Assembly: GCF_028532725.1 (NCBI RefSeq)
Contig: NZ_JAQKGU010000010.1
Location: forward strand, 62,001 to 126,000
Reading direction: 5' to 3'
Length of the DNA stretch: 64,000 bases
Origin: Desulfovibrio sp. Fe33
Lineage (GTDB): Bacteria > Desulfobacterota > Desulfovibrionia > Desulfovibrionales > Desulfovibrionaceae
Shown piece by piece: positions 34,590-43,674 of the stretch. The notes below the pieces were generated by a model. It saw nothing but the letters and a program-made list of their open reading frames with translations, searched no databases and had not been told where the DNA came from. Each line of letters opens with the position of its first letter. Within the stretch, counting starts at the first letter, position 1. Position numbers and translations under genes: made by a program.

Positions 34590-35131
34590 TGAGCTTGTTG
34601 CGGCCGATATTTTTCGCGGTCCTCGCCTGGACGGTTTTCGCTTCACCGTACCAGGCGTGCGGCGGGACCCGCCTGACTGCGGAACCGGACCAGTTGCGGG
34701 CGCTTTACGTGCAGCGGCTGGTTAAATATGTGACTTGGCCGCACGGCGCGGGGCCGGCCCCGGGAGAACCCTTCGTGGTCGCGGCCACGGACCCGGCGCG
34801 GCTGCGGCCCTATTTCCCGGATTCCGATGCGGAGGGCGACGGCCCCCGTTTCCGGCTGGTCCAGTGGCCCGCCGAGTGCCACGTCCTGGTCCTGGCCGGG
34901 GCGTCCCGGCGCGAAGGCGCGGCCATCCTCCGGCGGGTGGCGGACCTGCCCGTGCTGACCATTGCCCAGGACCCCGAGGGGCCGGAGCAGGGCGCGGTCA
35001 TCAATTTCTACATGCAGGGCGGCAGGCTCAAGCTGGAGGTGAACCCCGAAGCGGCCGGACGCGCGGGGCTGGGGGTCAGTTCGCGGCTTATGCAGTTGGC
35101 CCGCATTTATCGGGGAGGCGTCCATGAGTGA
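34589..35131 (+). CDS. YfiR-like periplasmic protein (DUF4154)
   Basis: Periplasmic protein of 180 residues. Signal peptide about 1-23. The YfiR family pattern is present: LRALYVQRLVKYVTWP at the start (the FxxxFxxFVxWP block), a central VLVLAG and a C-terminal GAVINFYMQGGRLKLEVNP segment (the I-x-F-x-x-x-x-x-x-x-F-x-I-N block). The start overlaps the receptor stop (TGATG) and the end overlaps the kinase start by 8 bp. In Pseudomonas YfiR restrains a membrane diguanylate cyclase. Here a kinase takes that place, so it probably controls the kinase. Confidence 0.85.
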   Translation: MSLLRPIFFAVLAWTVFASPYQACGGTRLTAEPDQLRALYVQRLVKYVTWPHGAGPAPGEPFVVAATDPARLRPYFPDSDAEGDGPRFRLVQWPAECHVLVLAGASRREGAAILRRVADLPVLTIAQDPEGPEQGAVINFYMQGGRLKLEVNPEAAGRAGLGVSSRLMQLARIYRGGVHE

Positions 35132-36629
35132 TGCCAAAGTGACCCCCCTGGGCCGGAAGATCGTGGCGGCCATTCTCGGGACGACGCTGCTGGCCCTCGC
35201 ATTGAGCTTCTTCCTCAACGCCATCCCCCTGGTCCATGCCTACCGCCAGGAGGGCGCGGACAAGGCCCGCACCCTGGCGGGGCTCATGGCCGCGTCCCTG
35301 GTCGCGCCGGTGGATTTCGACGATCCCGAGGCCGCGGCCGAGAACCTTCGGACCCTGTCCCTGACGCCCGACGTGCTGGGAGCTGCGGTTTATCTCGCCG
35401 ACGGCTCGACTCTCGCCGTCTGGGGCGCGCCTCTTTCCTGCGAAGTCCCGCCCAAGCCGGGCGTGCGATCCGCACTGTCTTCCCTGACCGTGGTCTCGCC
35501 CGTTCCGTCGGGCCGCGCTGGATGCGTGGTGGCGCTGGACGTTTCGCTGGCCGGGCAGTGGGGGCTGCTCAGGTCCTATCTCGTCAGCGGGGCGCTTATC
35601 CTGCTCGGCGTGTTCGTCTTCTGCTTCAAGCTGGCCGGAACCTTCCGGCGCAGGCTGGGCGATCCCCTGCGCGAACTGACCGAGGCGGTCGACGCCATCT
35701 CCGCCAGCCGGGATTATTCGCGGCGGGTGGACTACGTGAGCAACGACGAGCTGGGCGTGCTCGTGACCGAGTTCAACGCCATGCTCGAACGCATCCAGGA
35801 CCGCGACGCGCGGCTGAACCGGCATCGGGAGATGCTTGAGCAGAGAGTGGAGGAGCGGACTCTCCAGCTCAAGGTCAAGCAGTTGGAGCTGCTCAGGAAC
35901 AACCGCCAGTTGCACAGCGAGATACAGCGGCGCGGACAGGCCGAGATGATCCGGGAGGAGGTGGAGCGCATCAACCGCCATGACCTCAAGTCGGGCCTGA
36001 GCCTGGTCATCGGCTATCCTGAGCTGTTGCTCCAGCAGGGGGGCCTGACCCCTGAACAGGCCAAGCTCATCAAGCGCATCCGGGCGGCCGGGTACCGGAT
36101 GCTGGACATGATCCGCAATCATCTGGACATGTTCAAGATGGAGAAGGGCGTCTACGCCCTCAACCGGCTGCCGACCGATCTGGTCGAGACCCTGTGCGAT
36201 CTCGAAGAGGAGCTCGCCCCGCAGCTCAACAGTTCCGGGGTGCGTCTGGTCATCCGCCTCGACGGCCGGGACGTGGTCGGCGACGAGACCTTCACCGTGT
36301 CCGGCGAGGGGCCCCTTTTGCGGACCATGTGCCGCAATCTCGTCCAGAACGCCATCGAGGCTTCCGGCCCCGGCGACGAGGTGGCGGTCTTTCTGGAGCG
36401 GGGCGAACGTCCGACCCTGACCGTGACCAACCCCGCGCCTGTGCCTGCGGAAATCCGGGAACGGTTTTTCGAGAAATACGTTACCTGCGGCAAGGAAAAC
36501 GGCACCGGCCTCGGCACCTACTTTGCGGCGCTTATCGCCCGCACCCACGGCGCGGACATTACCATGAACACCGGCGAGCGGAACGGCACCACCTTGCGCA
36601 TCGCCTTTCGCAGCCCGGCGAACCGCTGA
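35124..36629 (+). CDS. Sensor histidine kinase of the YfiR/receptor operon
   Basis: Membrane kinase of 501 residues. Helix about 13-35, a periplasmic domain of about 115 residues, helix about 150-170, HAMP (about 172-225), a coiled coil, then an atypical HisKA (H box NRHDLKSGL) and HATPase with N box NLVQNAIEAS. The G1 box reads NPAPVP in place of D-x-G-x-G, while G2 is TGLGTY; this form recurs in one kinase subfamily. It is the last gene, overlapping the YfiR-like gene by 8 bp, and ends 10 bp before a bidirectional terminator. Its partner should be the OmpR-type regulator at 31968. Confidence 0.87.
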   Translation: MSDAKVTPLGRKIVAAILGTTLLALALSFFLNAIPLVHAYRQEGADKARTLAGLMAASLVAPVDFDDPEAAAENLRTLSLTPDVLGAAVYLADGSTLAVWGAPLSCEVPPKPGVRSALSSLTVVSPVPSGRAGCVVALDVSLAGQWGLLRSYLVSGALILLGVFVFCFKLAGTFRRRLGDPLRELTEAVDAISASRDYSRRVDYVSNDELGVLVTEFNAMLERIQDRDARLNRHREMLEQRVEERTLQLKVKQLELLRNNRQLHSEIQRRGQAEMIREEVERINRHDLKSGLSLVIGYPELLLQQGGLTPEQAKLIKRIRAAGYRMLDMIRNHLDMFKMEKGVYALNRLPTDLVETLCDLEEELAPQLNSSGVRLVIRLDGRDVVGDETFTVSGEGPLLRTMCRNLVQNAIEASGPGDEVAVFLERGERPTLTVTNPAPVPAEIRERFFEKYVTCGKENGTGLGTYFAALIARTHGADITMNTGERNGTTLRIAFRSPANR

Positions 36630-36639
36630 TCGGAAAGGA

Positions 36640-36672
36640 AAAGGGCCGCCGGATGTGTTCCGGCGGCCCTTT
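36640..36672. terminator. Bidirectional terminator between the signalling operon and the RND operon
   Basis: Perfect 13-bp stem (36640-36652 and 36660-36672, 7-base loop) with A and T at the ends, midway between convergent stops at 36629 and 36681. Confidence 0.85.
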
Positions 36673-36680
36673 GACGCGTG

Positions 36681-39600
36681 CTATTCGGTCGGATGCAGGC
36701 TTGGATTGAGGTCGCTCCCGCGCTGGATGACCTTCGGGTCCCACTCGTATCCCTTGAACCGCTGGCGGAAGAAGATGGAGTAGAGGACCGGGCAGAGGAC
36801 CAGGGTGAGGACCGTGGCGACCGTCAGGCCGGACATGATGAGGTTGGCCATGGGCCGCCACATTTCGCCGCCCTGGAGGGAGAGCGGGACCATGCCGATG
36901 ATGGTCGTGGTGGCGGTCATGATGATGGGCCGGGCGCGCTCCAGGGAGGAGAGCACGATGGCGTCGGCCAGGTTCAGCCCCCGGCCGCGTTGAATCTCGA
37001 TGCGGTCGATGAGCATGATGGCGTTGTTCACGATGATGCCCAGCAGGGAGATCATGCCGAGCATGGGCATGAAGCCGAAGGGCGAGTTCGTGGCCAACAT
37101 GCCCGTGGTGATGCCGATGAGCATGGGCGGCAGGGTGAGCAGGATTATCAGCGGCCGCCGGATGGAGTTGAACTGGAATATGAGCACCAGCACGAGCAGT
37201 CCCATGGCCAGGGGCATGTTCGCGTTGATGGCCGCCTGGGCCTTCGCGCTCTCTTCGAACTCGCCGCCGTACTCCACCGTGTAGCCTATCGGCCAGTCTC
37301 CCTTGTCCATGAGCTGCCGAACGGCCGGGCGGACCTTGTTCAGGATGGACAGGGCGAAGTAGCCGTCGGCCACGTCCGCCTTGATGGTCATGGTCCGGGC
37401 CTGGTCGCGGCGGCGGATGTCCGAGGGCTGCCAGTCCAGATGGGTGCTCGCCACCTGGGACAGCGGCACGCTCTCGCCGGTGTCGTAGGAGTAGACGTTC
37501 AGGCTGTCGATTTTGTCCAGGCGGTTGCGGAATCCCTCGTCGTTGCGGAGCAGGATGGGGATGATGGTGTCGCCCTCGCGGTAGTTGGAGGCGGTCAGCC
37601 CGGACATGGCGGTCTGAAGGGAAACGGCCACGTCGAAGCTGGACAGCCCGGCCTCCCGCGCCTTGTCCTGGTCCACCTTGACGATCATCTTCTTCGTCCA
37701 CTGGCCCCAGTCGTCCCAGACGCGGGTGACGCCCTCCTGCTCCTCCACGACGGGCAGGATTTTGTCGCGCAGGGCGTAGAGGGTCTTGATGTTCGGTCCG
37801 GACAGGCGGATTTGCAGTTTGGCTCCCACCGGCGGGCCGTTCATGAGCTTGTTCAGGCTGTAGTCCGCGTCGGGGAAGCCCTCTTCCAATGCCTGGCGTG
37901 TGCGTTTGATGACCTGGTCCACGCTCTCCACGGACTTGGTGTTGACCACGAAGGTGGCCAGGTTGTCGTTCTTCTGCTCGATGTTGAGCGGCAGATACCA
38001 GCGGGGACCGCCGTGGCCGACGAACACGCCCACGCTGTTCACGTCCTCGTCGGCGAGGAGGATTTTCTCCAGCCGTTCCGCGCGCCGTTCGGTGGCGGTG
38101 ATGTCCGTACCGTAGGGCTGCCAGAAGTCGATGGTGAACTGGGCCCGTTCGTTGGGCGGGAAGAATATCTTGGGCACGTACCGGAACGCCCATCCTGAGA
38201 CCATGCAGCCTGCGAGGATCAACGCCAGGAACATGGTGCGGTGGCGAAGGCTCCACAGGAGCAGTCCGCGGTAGCTCTGGTACAGCCTGCTTGAAAAGGT
38301 CTGGACGGCCTGCTTGGGCTTGAGCAGGTAGAAGCACATCATGGGCACCATGGACATGGACAGTCCCCACGAGCAGGCCAGGGTCAGGGATACCACGATG
38401 AACAGGGAGGTGCAGAACTCGCCCACAGGGTGGGTGGTGGCCAGCGGGATGGGCAGGAAGGCGAAAACAGTGGTCAGGGACGCGGCCAGCAGCGGCATCC
38501 ACAGCTCGCTCACCGCGCCGGTTGTGGCCTTGAGCCGGTCCTCGCCCGAGGCGAGGCGGACCAGGATGGCCTCGGACACGACCACGCCGTTGTCCACCAG
38601 GATGCCCAGCGAGATAATCAGCGAGGCGATGGACACCCGTTGCAGCCCCACGTCGAGGTAGGGCATGAGCGCGATGCAGCCGAGCATGGCCATGGGCACC
38701 AGGGACCCGGCGATGACGCCCGTGCGCAGACCGGCGAAAAGCAGGATGATGACCACCACGAAGGCGAAGGATTCGATCAGGTTGATCGTGAAATCGTTGA
38801 TGGCCTTGTTGACGTAGTCCGGCTGGAAGACCAGCACGTCGGCGTCAAGGCCCACGTACATTGCGGCCCTGAGTTCGTCGAGCCGCTTGGCGACCCGTTC
38901 GCCCAGTTCGGCGATGTTGCCTCCGTCGGCCATGGATACGGCGAGCATGAGGCTCGGCTTGCCGTTGAACCGGGTCAGGGTGGTCGGCGGGTCGGAGAAG
39001 CCGCGCGAGATGTCGGTCACATCGGCCAGGCGGACCGAGGTCTTCTTGCCCGGCGGGCGGATGGCCAGGGAGTATATGTCCTCCACGCCCTTGAATTCGC
39101 CCGTGGGTTCGATGACGATGCGCTCCGGGCCGACCATGCTCGAACCGCTGGGTTGGAGGGTGTTCTGGCTGTCGATCATCTTGGCCAGGACGAATGGGCT
39201 TATCCCGGCGGTGGCCATGCGGGAGTTGGTGAAGTCCACGAAGATGCGCTCGCCCTGTTCGCCCCATCTCTCGACCTTGCCCACGCCCTTGATCTTGAGC
39301 AGTTCGTCGCGCAGGTCGTCGGCCGCGTCCTTGAGCTCGCGGTAGGAGAACCCGTCGCCGGTGAGGGCGACGACGATGCCGTACACGTCGCCGAACTCAT
39401 CGTTGACCAGCGGCGTCATGGCCTCGGCGGGCAGATCCGATCCGGCGTCATCCACCTTGTTGCGCAGTTTCTGCCAATAGGGCTGCATGTCCTTGATGGT
39501 GTCGTTGAACTCCACTTCGATGATGGACAGGCCGGACATGGACTGGGACTTGACGGTCTTGACCCCGTCGATTTCGCGGATTCTCTCCTCCAGCTTGTCC

Positions 39601-39791
39601 GTGACCAGCTCCTCCACCCGCTGGGGCGACGCGCCGGGGAAGACCGTGGATATCACGCCGGTGCGGATGGTGAAATCCGGGTCCTCGCTTTTCGGAATGG
39701 AGAAGAAAGTCATCACTCCGCTCACCGCGATGAGCAGGAAGAGGACGATGGAGGTGCGGTTGTTGGTGATGCACCATTTGGCCAGGTTCAT
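36681..39791 (-). CDS. RND-family efflux pump inner-membrane transporter
   Basis: Proton-driven drug or metabolite exporter, 1036 residues, full length for the AcrB superfamily. Twelve helices are arranged as 1 + 5 + 1 + 5 around two large periplasmic loops. The first helix follows MNLAKWCITNN, and the FFPPNERAQF segment opens the second half. In helix 4 the usual proton-relay pair Asp-Asp reads Asp-Asn (GILVDNGVVVSE), a variant seen in some RND subfamilies. It is the third gene after tetR and the adaptor, 2 bp behind the latter. No outer-membrane channel gene is nearby. Confidence 0.92.
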   Translation of the reverse strand: MNLAKWCITNNRTSIVLFLLIAVSGVMTFFSIPKSEDPDFTIRTGVISTVFPGASPQRVEELVTDKLEERIREIDGVKTVKSQSMSGLSIIEVEFNDTIKDMQPYWQKLRNKVDDAGSDLPAEAMTPLVNDEFGDVYGIVVALTGDGFSYRELKDAADDLRDELLKIKGVGKVERWGEQGERIFVDFTNSRMATAGISPFVLAKMIDSQNTLQPSGSSMVGPERIVIEPTGEFKGVEDIYSLAIRPPGKKTSVRLADVTDISRGFSDPPTTLTRFNGKPSLMLAVSMADGGNIAELGERVAKRLDELRAAMYVGLDADVLVFQPDYVNKAINDFTINLIESFAFVVVIILLFAGLRTGVIAGSLVPMAMLGCIALMPYLDVGLQRVSIASLIISLGILVDNGVVVSEAILVRLASGEDRLKATTGAVSELWMPLLAASLTTVFAFLPIPLATTHPVGEFCTSLFIVVSLTLACSWGLSMSMVPMMCFYLLKPKQAVQTFSSRLYQSYRGLLLWSLRHRTMFLALILAGCMVSGWAFRYVPKIFFPPNERAQFTIDFWQPYGTDITATERRAERLEKILLADEDVNSVGVFVGHGGPRWYLPLNIEQKNDNLATFVVNTKSVESVDQVIKRTRQALEEGFPDADYSLNKLMNGPPVGAKLQIRLSGPNIKTLYALRDKILPVVEEQEGVTRVWDDWGQWTKKMIVKVDQDKAREAGLSSFDVAVSLQTAMSGLTASNYREGDTIIPILLRNDEGFRNRLDKIDSLNVYSYDTGESVPLSQVASTHLDWQPSDIRRRDQARTMTIKADVADGYFALSILNKVRPAVRQLMDKGDWPIGYTVEYGGEFEESAKAQAAINANMPLAMGLLVLVLIFQFNSIRRPLIILLTLPPMLIGITTGMLATNSPFGFMPMLGMISLLGIIVNNAIMLIDRIEIQRGRGLNLADAIVLSSLERARPIIMTATTTIIGMVPLSLQGGEMWRPMANLIMSGLTVATVLTLVLCPVLYSIFFRQRFKGYEWDPKVIQRGSDLNPSLHPTE

Positions 39792-39793
39792 GG

Positions 39794-40885
39794 TCAGCCC
39801 TCCGCCCCGCTGTCGAGGAGGCGGACCTTGCGTCCTTCCTCCAGGCTGTGCACGCCGCGGATGACCACCACATCGCCTTCATTCAGCCCTTCGAGGATTT
39901 CAAGACCGGCCGGGGTGAGTTGGCCCACGGTGACGTCGCGCCGGGTCACGGAGGAGGTTTCGGGGGTCACCACCCACACGGCGTGAGCGCCGTCCGGTTC
40001 GCCGACCACGGCCACGGGCGGCAGGTAGAACGCCGCGTTCGCCCGGCCGAGGTTGATGAAGTTTACGTGGCCGGACATGCCGCTGCGCACCTGTCCCCCG
40101 ACGTTTTCGAGATAGACCTTGACCGGATAGGTCGAGCCGGAGCCGGATTCCACGCCGATCTCATGGACCGCGCCCTTCATGACCTTTCCGGGCAGGGCGT
40201 CGAAGGCCACGGACACCTCGTCCCCTTCCTTCACCCGGGAGATGAGCGTGTCGGGCACGCTGATGTACATCTTCATCTGGCGGCCCGCGTTGTAGGTGGC
40301 GATGGACTGGCCAGCGGACACGTTCTGGTGGAGGTCCGCCTCCGCTTCGCCGATCCAGCCGTCGAAAGGTGCGCGCAGGGTTGCGTAGCTCACTTGCTTG
40401 CGGGCGATGTCCAGTTGTTTGGCCGAAGCGCTGAGCCGGGCCTCGTAGGATTTGAAATCCGCCTCGATCTGGTCCAGCTCCCCGCGCGAGATGACCCGGC
40501 TCTCGAAGAGGCGGGAGTTGCGCTGCATGTCGGCCTTGGCGCGTACGAAGTTGGCCCGGACCTGTTCCATGTCGGCTTCGGCCCGGCGAAGCTCAAGCTC
40601 GTAATCGGACGGGTCGAGGCGGGCGATGATCTCGTCTTTGGCGAACCTGCGGCCGATCTGGTTTCCGGGGAAAAAGACGATTTTGCCGCCCACCCGGAAG
40701 GACAGTTTGGTGGCCAGGGCGTCCTCGGCCGTTCCTGCGAAGGACCAGAGTTTGCTGCTGTCGACCCGCACGGCCCTGGTGGTCTTGACCGGGCGCACCG
40801 GCTCGGGCACCGGTTCGGGAGAACGGTCGCAGGCGGCGAGGAGCGCCAGGCAGACAAGGGCGGCGGGGATGAGAAAACGGTTCAT
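39794..40885 (-). CDS. RND efflux periplasmic adaptor lipoprotein
   Basis: Membrane-fusion protein linking the RND pump to an outer-membrane channel, 363 residues. The start at 40885 gives a lipoprotein signal with lipobox LLAAC (Cys about 18). Barrel-sandwich and helical-hairpin regions follow (about 55-180), with the hairpin region rich in Arg, Glu and Leu, and the lipoyl-type APFDGWIGEA turn near 160. The end of the domain carries VVIRGVHSLEEGRKV. Its ATG overlaps the TetR stop (ATGA), tying pump expression to the regulator. Confidence 0.9.
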   Translation of the reverse strand: MNRFLIPAALVCLALLAACDRSPEPVPEPVRPVKTTRAVRVDSSKLWSFAGTAEDALATKLSFRVGGKIVFFPGNQIGRRFAKDEIIARLDPSDYELELRRAEADMEQVRANFVRAKADMQRNSRLFESRVISRGELDQIEADFKSYEARLSASAKQLDIARKQVSYATLRAPFDGWIGEAEADLHQNVSAGQSIATYNAGRQMKMYISVPDTLISRVKEGDEVSVAFDALPGKVMKGAVHEIGVESGSGSTYPVKVYLENVGGQVRSGMSGHVNFINLGRANAAFYLPPVAVVGEPDGAHAVWVVTPETSSVTRRDVTVGQLTPAGLEILEGLNEGDVVVIRGVHSLEEGRKVRLLDSGAEG

Positions 40886-41565
40886 TGTGCGTTCTCCATG
40901 GGGAGGCCGAGCAGCCCCCTGATGCGGGTCTTGATGATCGGCGATATGTCTTTGAGATGGTTCTCGAAGGAGTCCCATCCTATGATTTTGCAGATGAGTC
41001 CGTGGCTTTCCAGGAGCTTGACGACGATGCTGATGATGGCGTGGGCCGTGATGACCTCGTCCGCCTCGTTTCGGCAGTGGGCGGCGGTGCCGCGGACCAG
41101 GGTGCGCAGGGATTCCAGGTTGGGGCGGAAGAACAGCTCCTCCATCTTGGGATGAAGCTCGGAGGGGTGGACCAGCTCCCGCGAGATGATGACCGTTCCC
41201 CAGGCGTACTCCGTCCGGATCAGCAGCCCGTTGATGAGGGTGTCCATGAACCAGTCCGCCACGGCGGCTTTCTCCTCCGGGGTGTCCCCTGCCTCGGACA
41301 GCCTGGCTTCGACCGCCGGGGTGGGCGGATATATTTGATCCCGCACCTTGAATATCTCCCGGATGACGGCTTCGTACAGTCCGGCCTTGCCGCCGAAATG
41401 GTAGCTGACCGTGGCCAGGTTGACACCGGCCTCGGCGGCAAGGGTGCGCATGGATACGCCGTTGTACCCGTTCTGGGCGAAAAGCCGCGCGCCGGTGTAG
41501 ATCAGCGTCGCGCGTGTTTCCTCGCCTTGGGCCTGCTTGAGGGATTTGCCTCCCTTTCTGCTCAT
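40882..41565 (-). CDS. TetR-family regulator of the RND operon
   Basis: Repressor of 227 residues. The N-terminal helix-turn-helix spans about 20-65 (LFAQNGYNGVSMRTLA, then AGVNLATVSYHFGGKAGLY). The C-terminal ligand domain resembles the DUF1956/CecR type. ATG at 41565 is chosen because GGAGG is 5 bases upstream. It is the first gene of the operon, followed by the adaptor with a 4-bp overlap, so it likely controls itself and the pump through the palindrome at 41632-41649. Confidence 0.9.
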   Translation of the reverse strand: MSRKGGKSLKQAQGEETRATLIYTGARLFAQNGYNGVSMRTLAAEAGVNLATVSYHFGGKAGLYEAVIREIFKVRDQIYPPTPAVEARLSEAGDTPEEKAAVADWFMDTLINGLLIRTEYAWGTVIISRELVHPSELHPKMEELFFRPNLESLRTLVRGTAAHCRNEADEVITAHAIISIVVKLLESHGLICKIIGWDSFENHLKDISPIIKTRIRGLLGLPMENAQ

Positions 41566-41631
41566 GTCCGCCTCCATGGAACGGGTGTTGGAACAGGGAA
41601 AGCCGGATGGATACTTCCCGTCATTGGTCTT

Positions 41632-41649
41632 TGTCAAACGTTCGTTTAA
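41632..41649 (-). promoter_or_regulatory. TetR operator overlapping the -35 of the RND operon
   Basis: AAACG-TT-CGTTT (41636-41647) is a palindrome with a 2-base centre. On the minus strand it overlaps a perfect -35 TTGACA (41632-41637), about 70 bp before the tetR start. Classic arrangement for autorepression. The -10 is weak (TATCCA). Confidence 0.65.
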
Positions 41650-41821
41650 CATGAAAGAAGGCCTTGATCCAGTTCAATCGCCATTGCTCCATAGTGCCGG
41701 ATAGGTTTCAAAAAACACGGATATAATAGGAAGATAGCGGCTGAACGGATGAAGGGGAGCATGTGCTTGAGCGCGTTCTTCGCCGGATTCGTCTTTTCGG
41801 TAAACGGGGTGGCGTTCCAAC

Positions 41822-41855
41822 AAAAAAAGGCCGGGGTTGGGTCCGGCCTTTTTTT
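41822..41855 (-). terminator. Rho-independent terminator of potABCD
   Basis: 13-bp stem with AAAAAAA and TTTTTTT at its outer ends, 20 bp past the potD stop on the minus strand. The stem is symmetrical so it could also stop transcripts from the other side. Confidence 0.92.
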
Positions 41856-41875
41856 GTCTGAGATGGGGAGCGGGG

Positions 41876-42910
41876 CTATTCGTTGTCGCCCTTGAGCTTG
41901 ACCCAGTAGTCTTCATAGATGTTCATGGCTTCGCCGATGTCGTCCTGGAACTCGCCGCGAGCGGCGATGTCGTCCGCGGGGTAGACGATGTCGTTGTCGC
42001 GCACGTCCTCGGGGATGAACGCCCGGGCCGCCGCGTTGGGTGTGGAGTAGCCCATCTCGGTGGAGATGGTGGCGGCCACGTCCGGGCGGAGGAGGTAGTT
42101 CAGGAAGGCGTAAGCCTCATCCAGGTTCTTGGCGCCCTTGGGGATGCACAGGGAGTCCATCCACAGGGAGAAGCCCTCCACGGGGTAGACGAACTTGATT
42201 TCCGGGTTTTCCTGGTTGGTGATGAAGGCTTCACCGTTCCAGACGACGCCCACGGTGACTTCGTTGGAAAGGAGCGCCTGCTTGGGCGAATCGGAGTCGA
42301 AGACGCGGACGTACGGCATGAGGGCCTTGAGGCGTTCGAAGGCCTCCTGGAGGTGCGCCGGGTCGGTTTCGTTCAAGGAGTAGCCCAGGCTTTTCAGGGC
42401 GATGGCGAAGACGTCGCGGGGGTCGTTGGGCAGGAGCAAGTGGCCCTTCATTTCGGGTTTCCAGAGGTCCTTGAAGGACGTGACGGCGTCCTCAGCCAGG
42501 GCGCCGGTGTTCACGGCGATGCCGGTGGAGCCCCACATGTACGGCACGGAGTAGGTGTTGTCCGGGTCAAAGGGCTGGTCCGTGAACTTGGCGGAAAGAT
42601 TCTTGAAGTTCGGCAGCTTGGACTTGTCGAGGGGCAGGAGCATGTCCTGGCGGCGCATGAGGCCCACGTAATCGGAAGAGGGCACGACGAGGTCGTAGCC
42701 GTCGCCCGCCAGCTTGATCTTGGCGTACAGGGCTTCGTTGCTGTCGTAGGTGGACAGGTGGACCTTGATGCCGGTTTCCTTGGTGAATGCCTCGACGACC
42801 TCGTCCGGGATGTATTCGGACCAGATGTAGAGGTACAGCTCCCCACTGCCGGCAAGTGCCGGAACCGCGAGGATGAGAGTCAGGACGATTGCAAGCAGTG
42901 TTTTTTTCAT
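41876..42910 (-). CDS. potD: Spermidine/putrescine-binding protein PotD
   Basis: Periplasmic polyamine-binding protein, 344 residues. Signal peptide about 1-20 (LAVPALA). The mature start ELYLYIWSEYIPDEVVEAF and the later YMWGSTGIAVN and NPEIKFVYPVEG match PotD/PotF. The aromatic and acidic residues that bind the amine groups fall in these blocks. It is last in potABCD and its ATG overlaps the potC stop (ATGA). The exact polyamine preference cannot be read from sequence. Confidence 0.93.
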   Translation of the reverse strand: MKKTLLAIVLTLILAVPALAGSGELYLYIWSEYIPDEVVEAFTKETGIKVHLSTYDSNEALYAKIKLAGDGYDLVVPSSDYVGLMRRQDMLLPLDKSKLPNFKNLSAKFTDQPFDPDNTYSVPYMWGSTGIAVNTGALAEDAVTSFKDLWKPEMKGHLLLPNDPRDVFAIALKSLGYSLNETDPAHLQEAFERLKALMPYVRVFDSDSPKQALLSNEVTVGVVWNGEAFITNQENPEIKFVYPVEGFSLWMDSLCIPKGAKNLDEAYAFLNYLLRPDVAATISTEMGYSTPNAAARAFIPEDVRDNDIVYPADDIAARGEFQDDIGEAMNIYEDYWVKLKGDNE

Positions 42911-43674
42911 GATTTCTCCTTGAGCAGCTGCCGGGACAGGAGGACGGCGGCCACGGTTATGGTGATCATCACCACGCTGAGCGCGTTGACGTCGGGCTTT
43001 ATGCCGAGACGGACCATTGAATAAATCCGAAGAGGCAGAACTTCGTATGTCGGCCCCGTCGTGAAGAAGCTGACGATGACGTCGTCCAGCGACAGGGTGA
43101 AGCTCAGGAGCCATCCGGCGATGAGGCCGGGCGCGGCCATGGGGAGGACGATGCGCCGGAAGACCTGGTATTCGACGGCTCCCAGGTCCCGGGCCGCTTC
43201 GACCACGGTGGGGTCGAATCCCTTGAACCGCGAGTAGACCGTGGCCGCGACAAAGGGCACGCACAGGGTCACGTGGCCCATGAGCAGCGTCCAGAAGCCG
43301 AGGGACAGCCCCACGCCGAGAAAGAGGACCAGGAGCGATATGCCGATGACGATGTCGGGGGACATCATCATGACGAAGATCCCGGCGAATACCGCGCGCC
43401 GCCCCTTGAACCGGTACTGATGGAGCATGAAGGCCACCAGGGTGCCGATGATGCACGAGACCGTGGCCGAAACCACGGCGATGGTCATGGAGCGGAAGGC
43501 GGCGTCCAGCAGGGTGGAGTTGTTCAGGAGCCTTCCGTACCATTGGAGGGTGAAACCCTTCCAGGCCAGGGAATACTTCGAGGCGTTGAAGGAATAGACC
43601 GCGATGACCACCAGGGGCAGGTAGAGGAAGGCGTAGACCAGGGCCGCGTAAATTGTCTTGACGAAGCGGTTCAC
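42907..43674 (-). CDS. potC: Polyamine ABC transporter permease PotC
   Basis: Inner-membrane permease, 255 residues, six helices. It carries the coupling motif EAARDLGAVEYQVFRRIVLPMAAPG near 160-185 (quoted in part: EAARDLGA). The start codon is GTG at 43674, overlapping the potB stop in GTGA; an ATG start further upstream would run deep into potB. The frame ends where potD begins. Works with PotB as a heterodimer. Confidence 0.92.
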   Translation of the reverse strand: MNRFVKTIYAALVYAFLYLPLVVIAVYSFNASKYSLAWKGFTLQWYGRLLNNSTLLDAAFRSMTIAVVSATVSCIIGTLVAFMLHQYRFKGRRAVFAGIFVMMMSPDIVIGISLLVLFLGVGLSLGFWTLLMGHVTLCVPFVAATVYSRFKGFDPTVVEAARDLGAVEYQVFRRIVLPMAAPGLIAGWLLSFTLSLDDVIVSFFTTGPTYEVLPLRIYSMVRLGIKPDVNALSVVMITITVAAVLLSRQLLKEKS

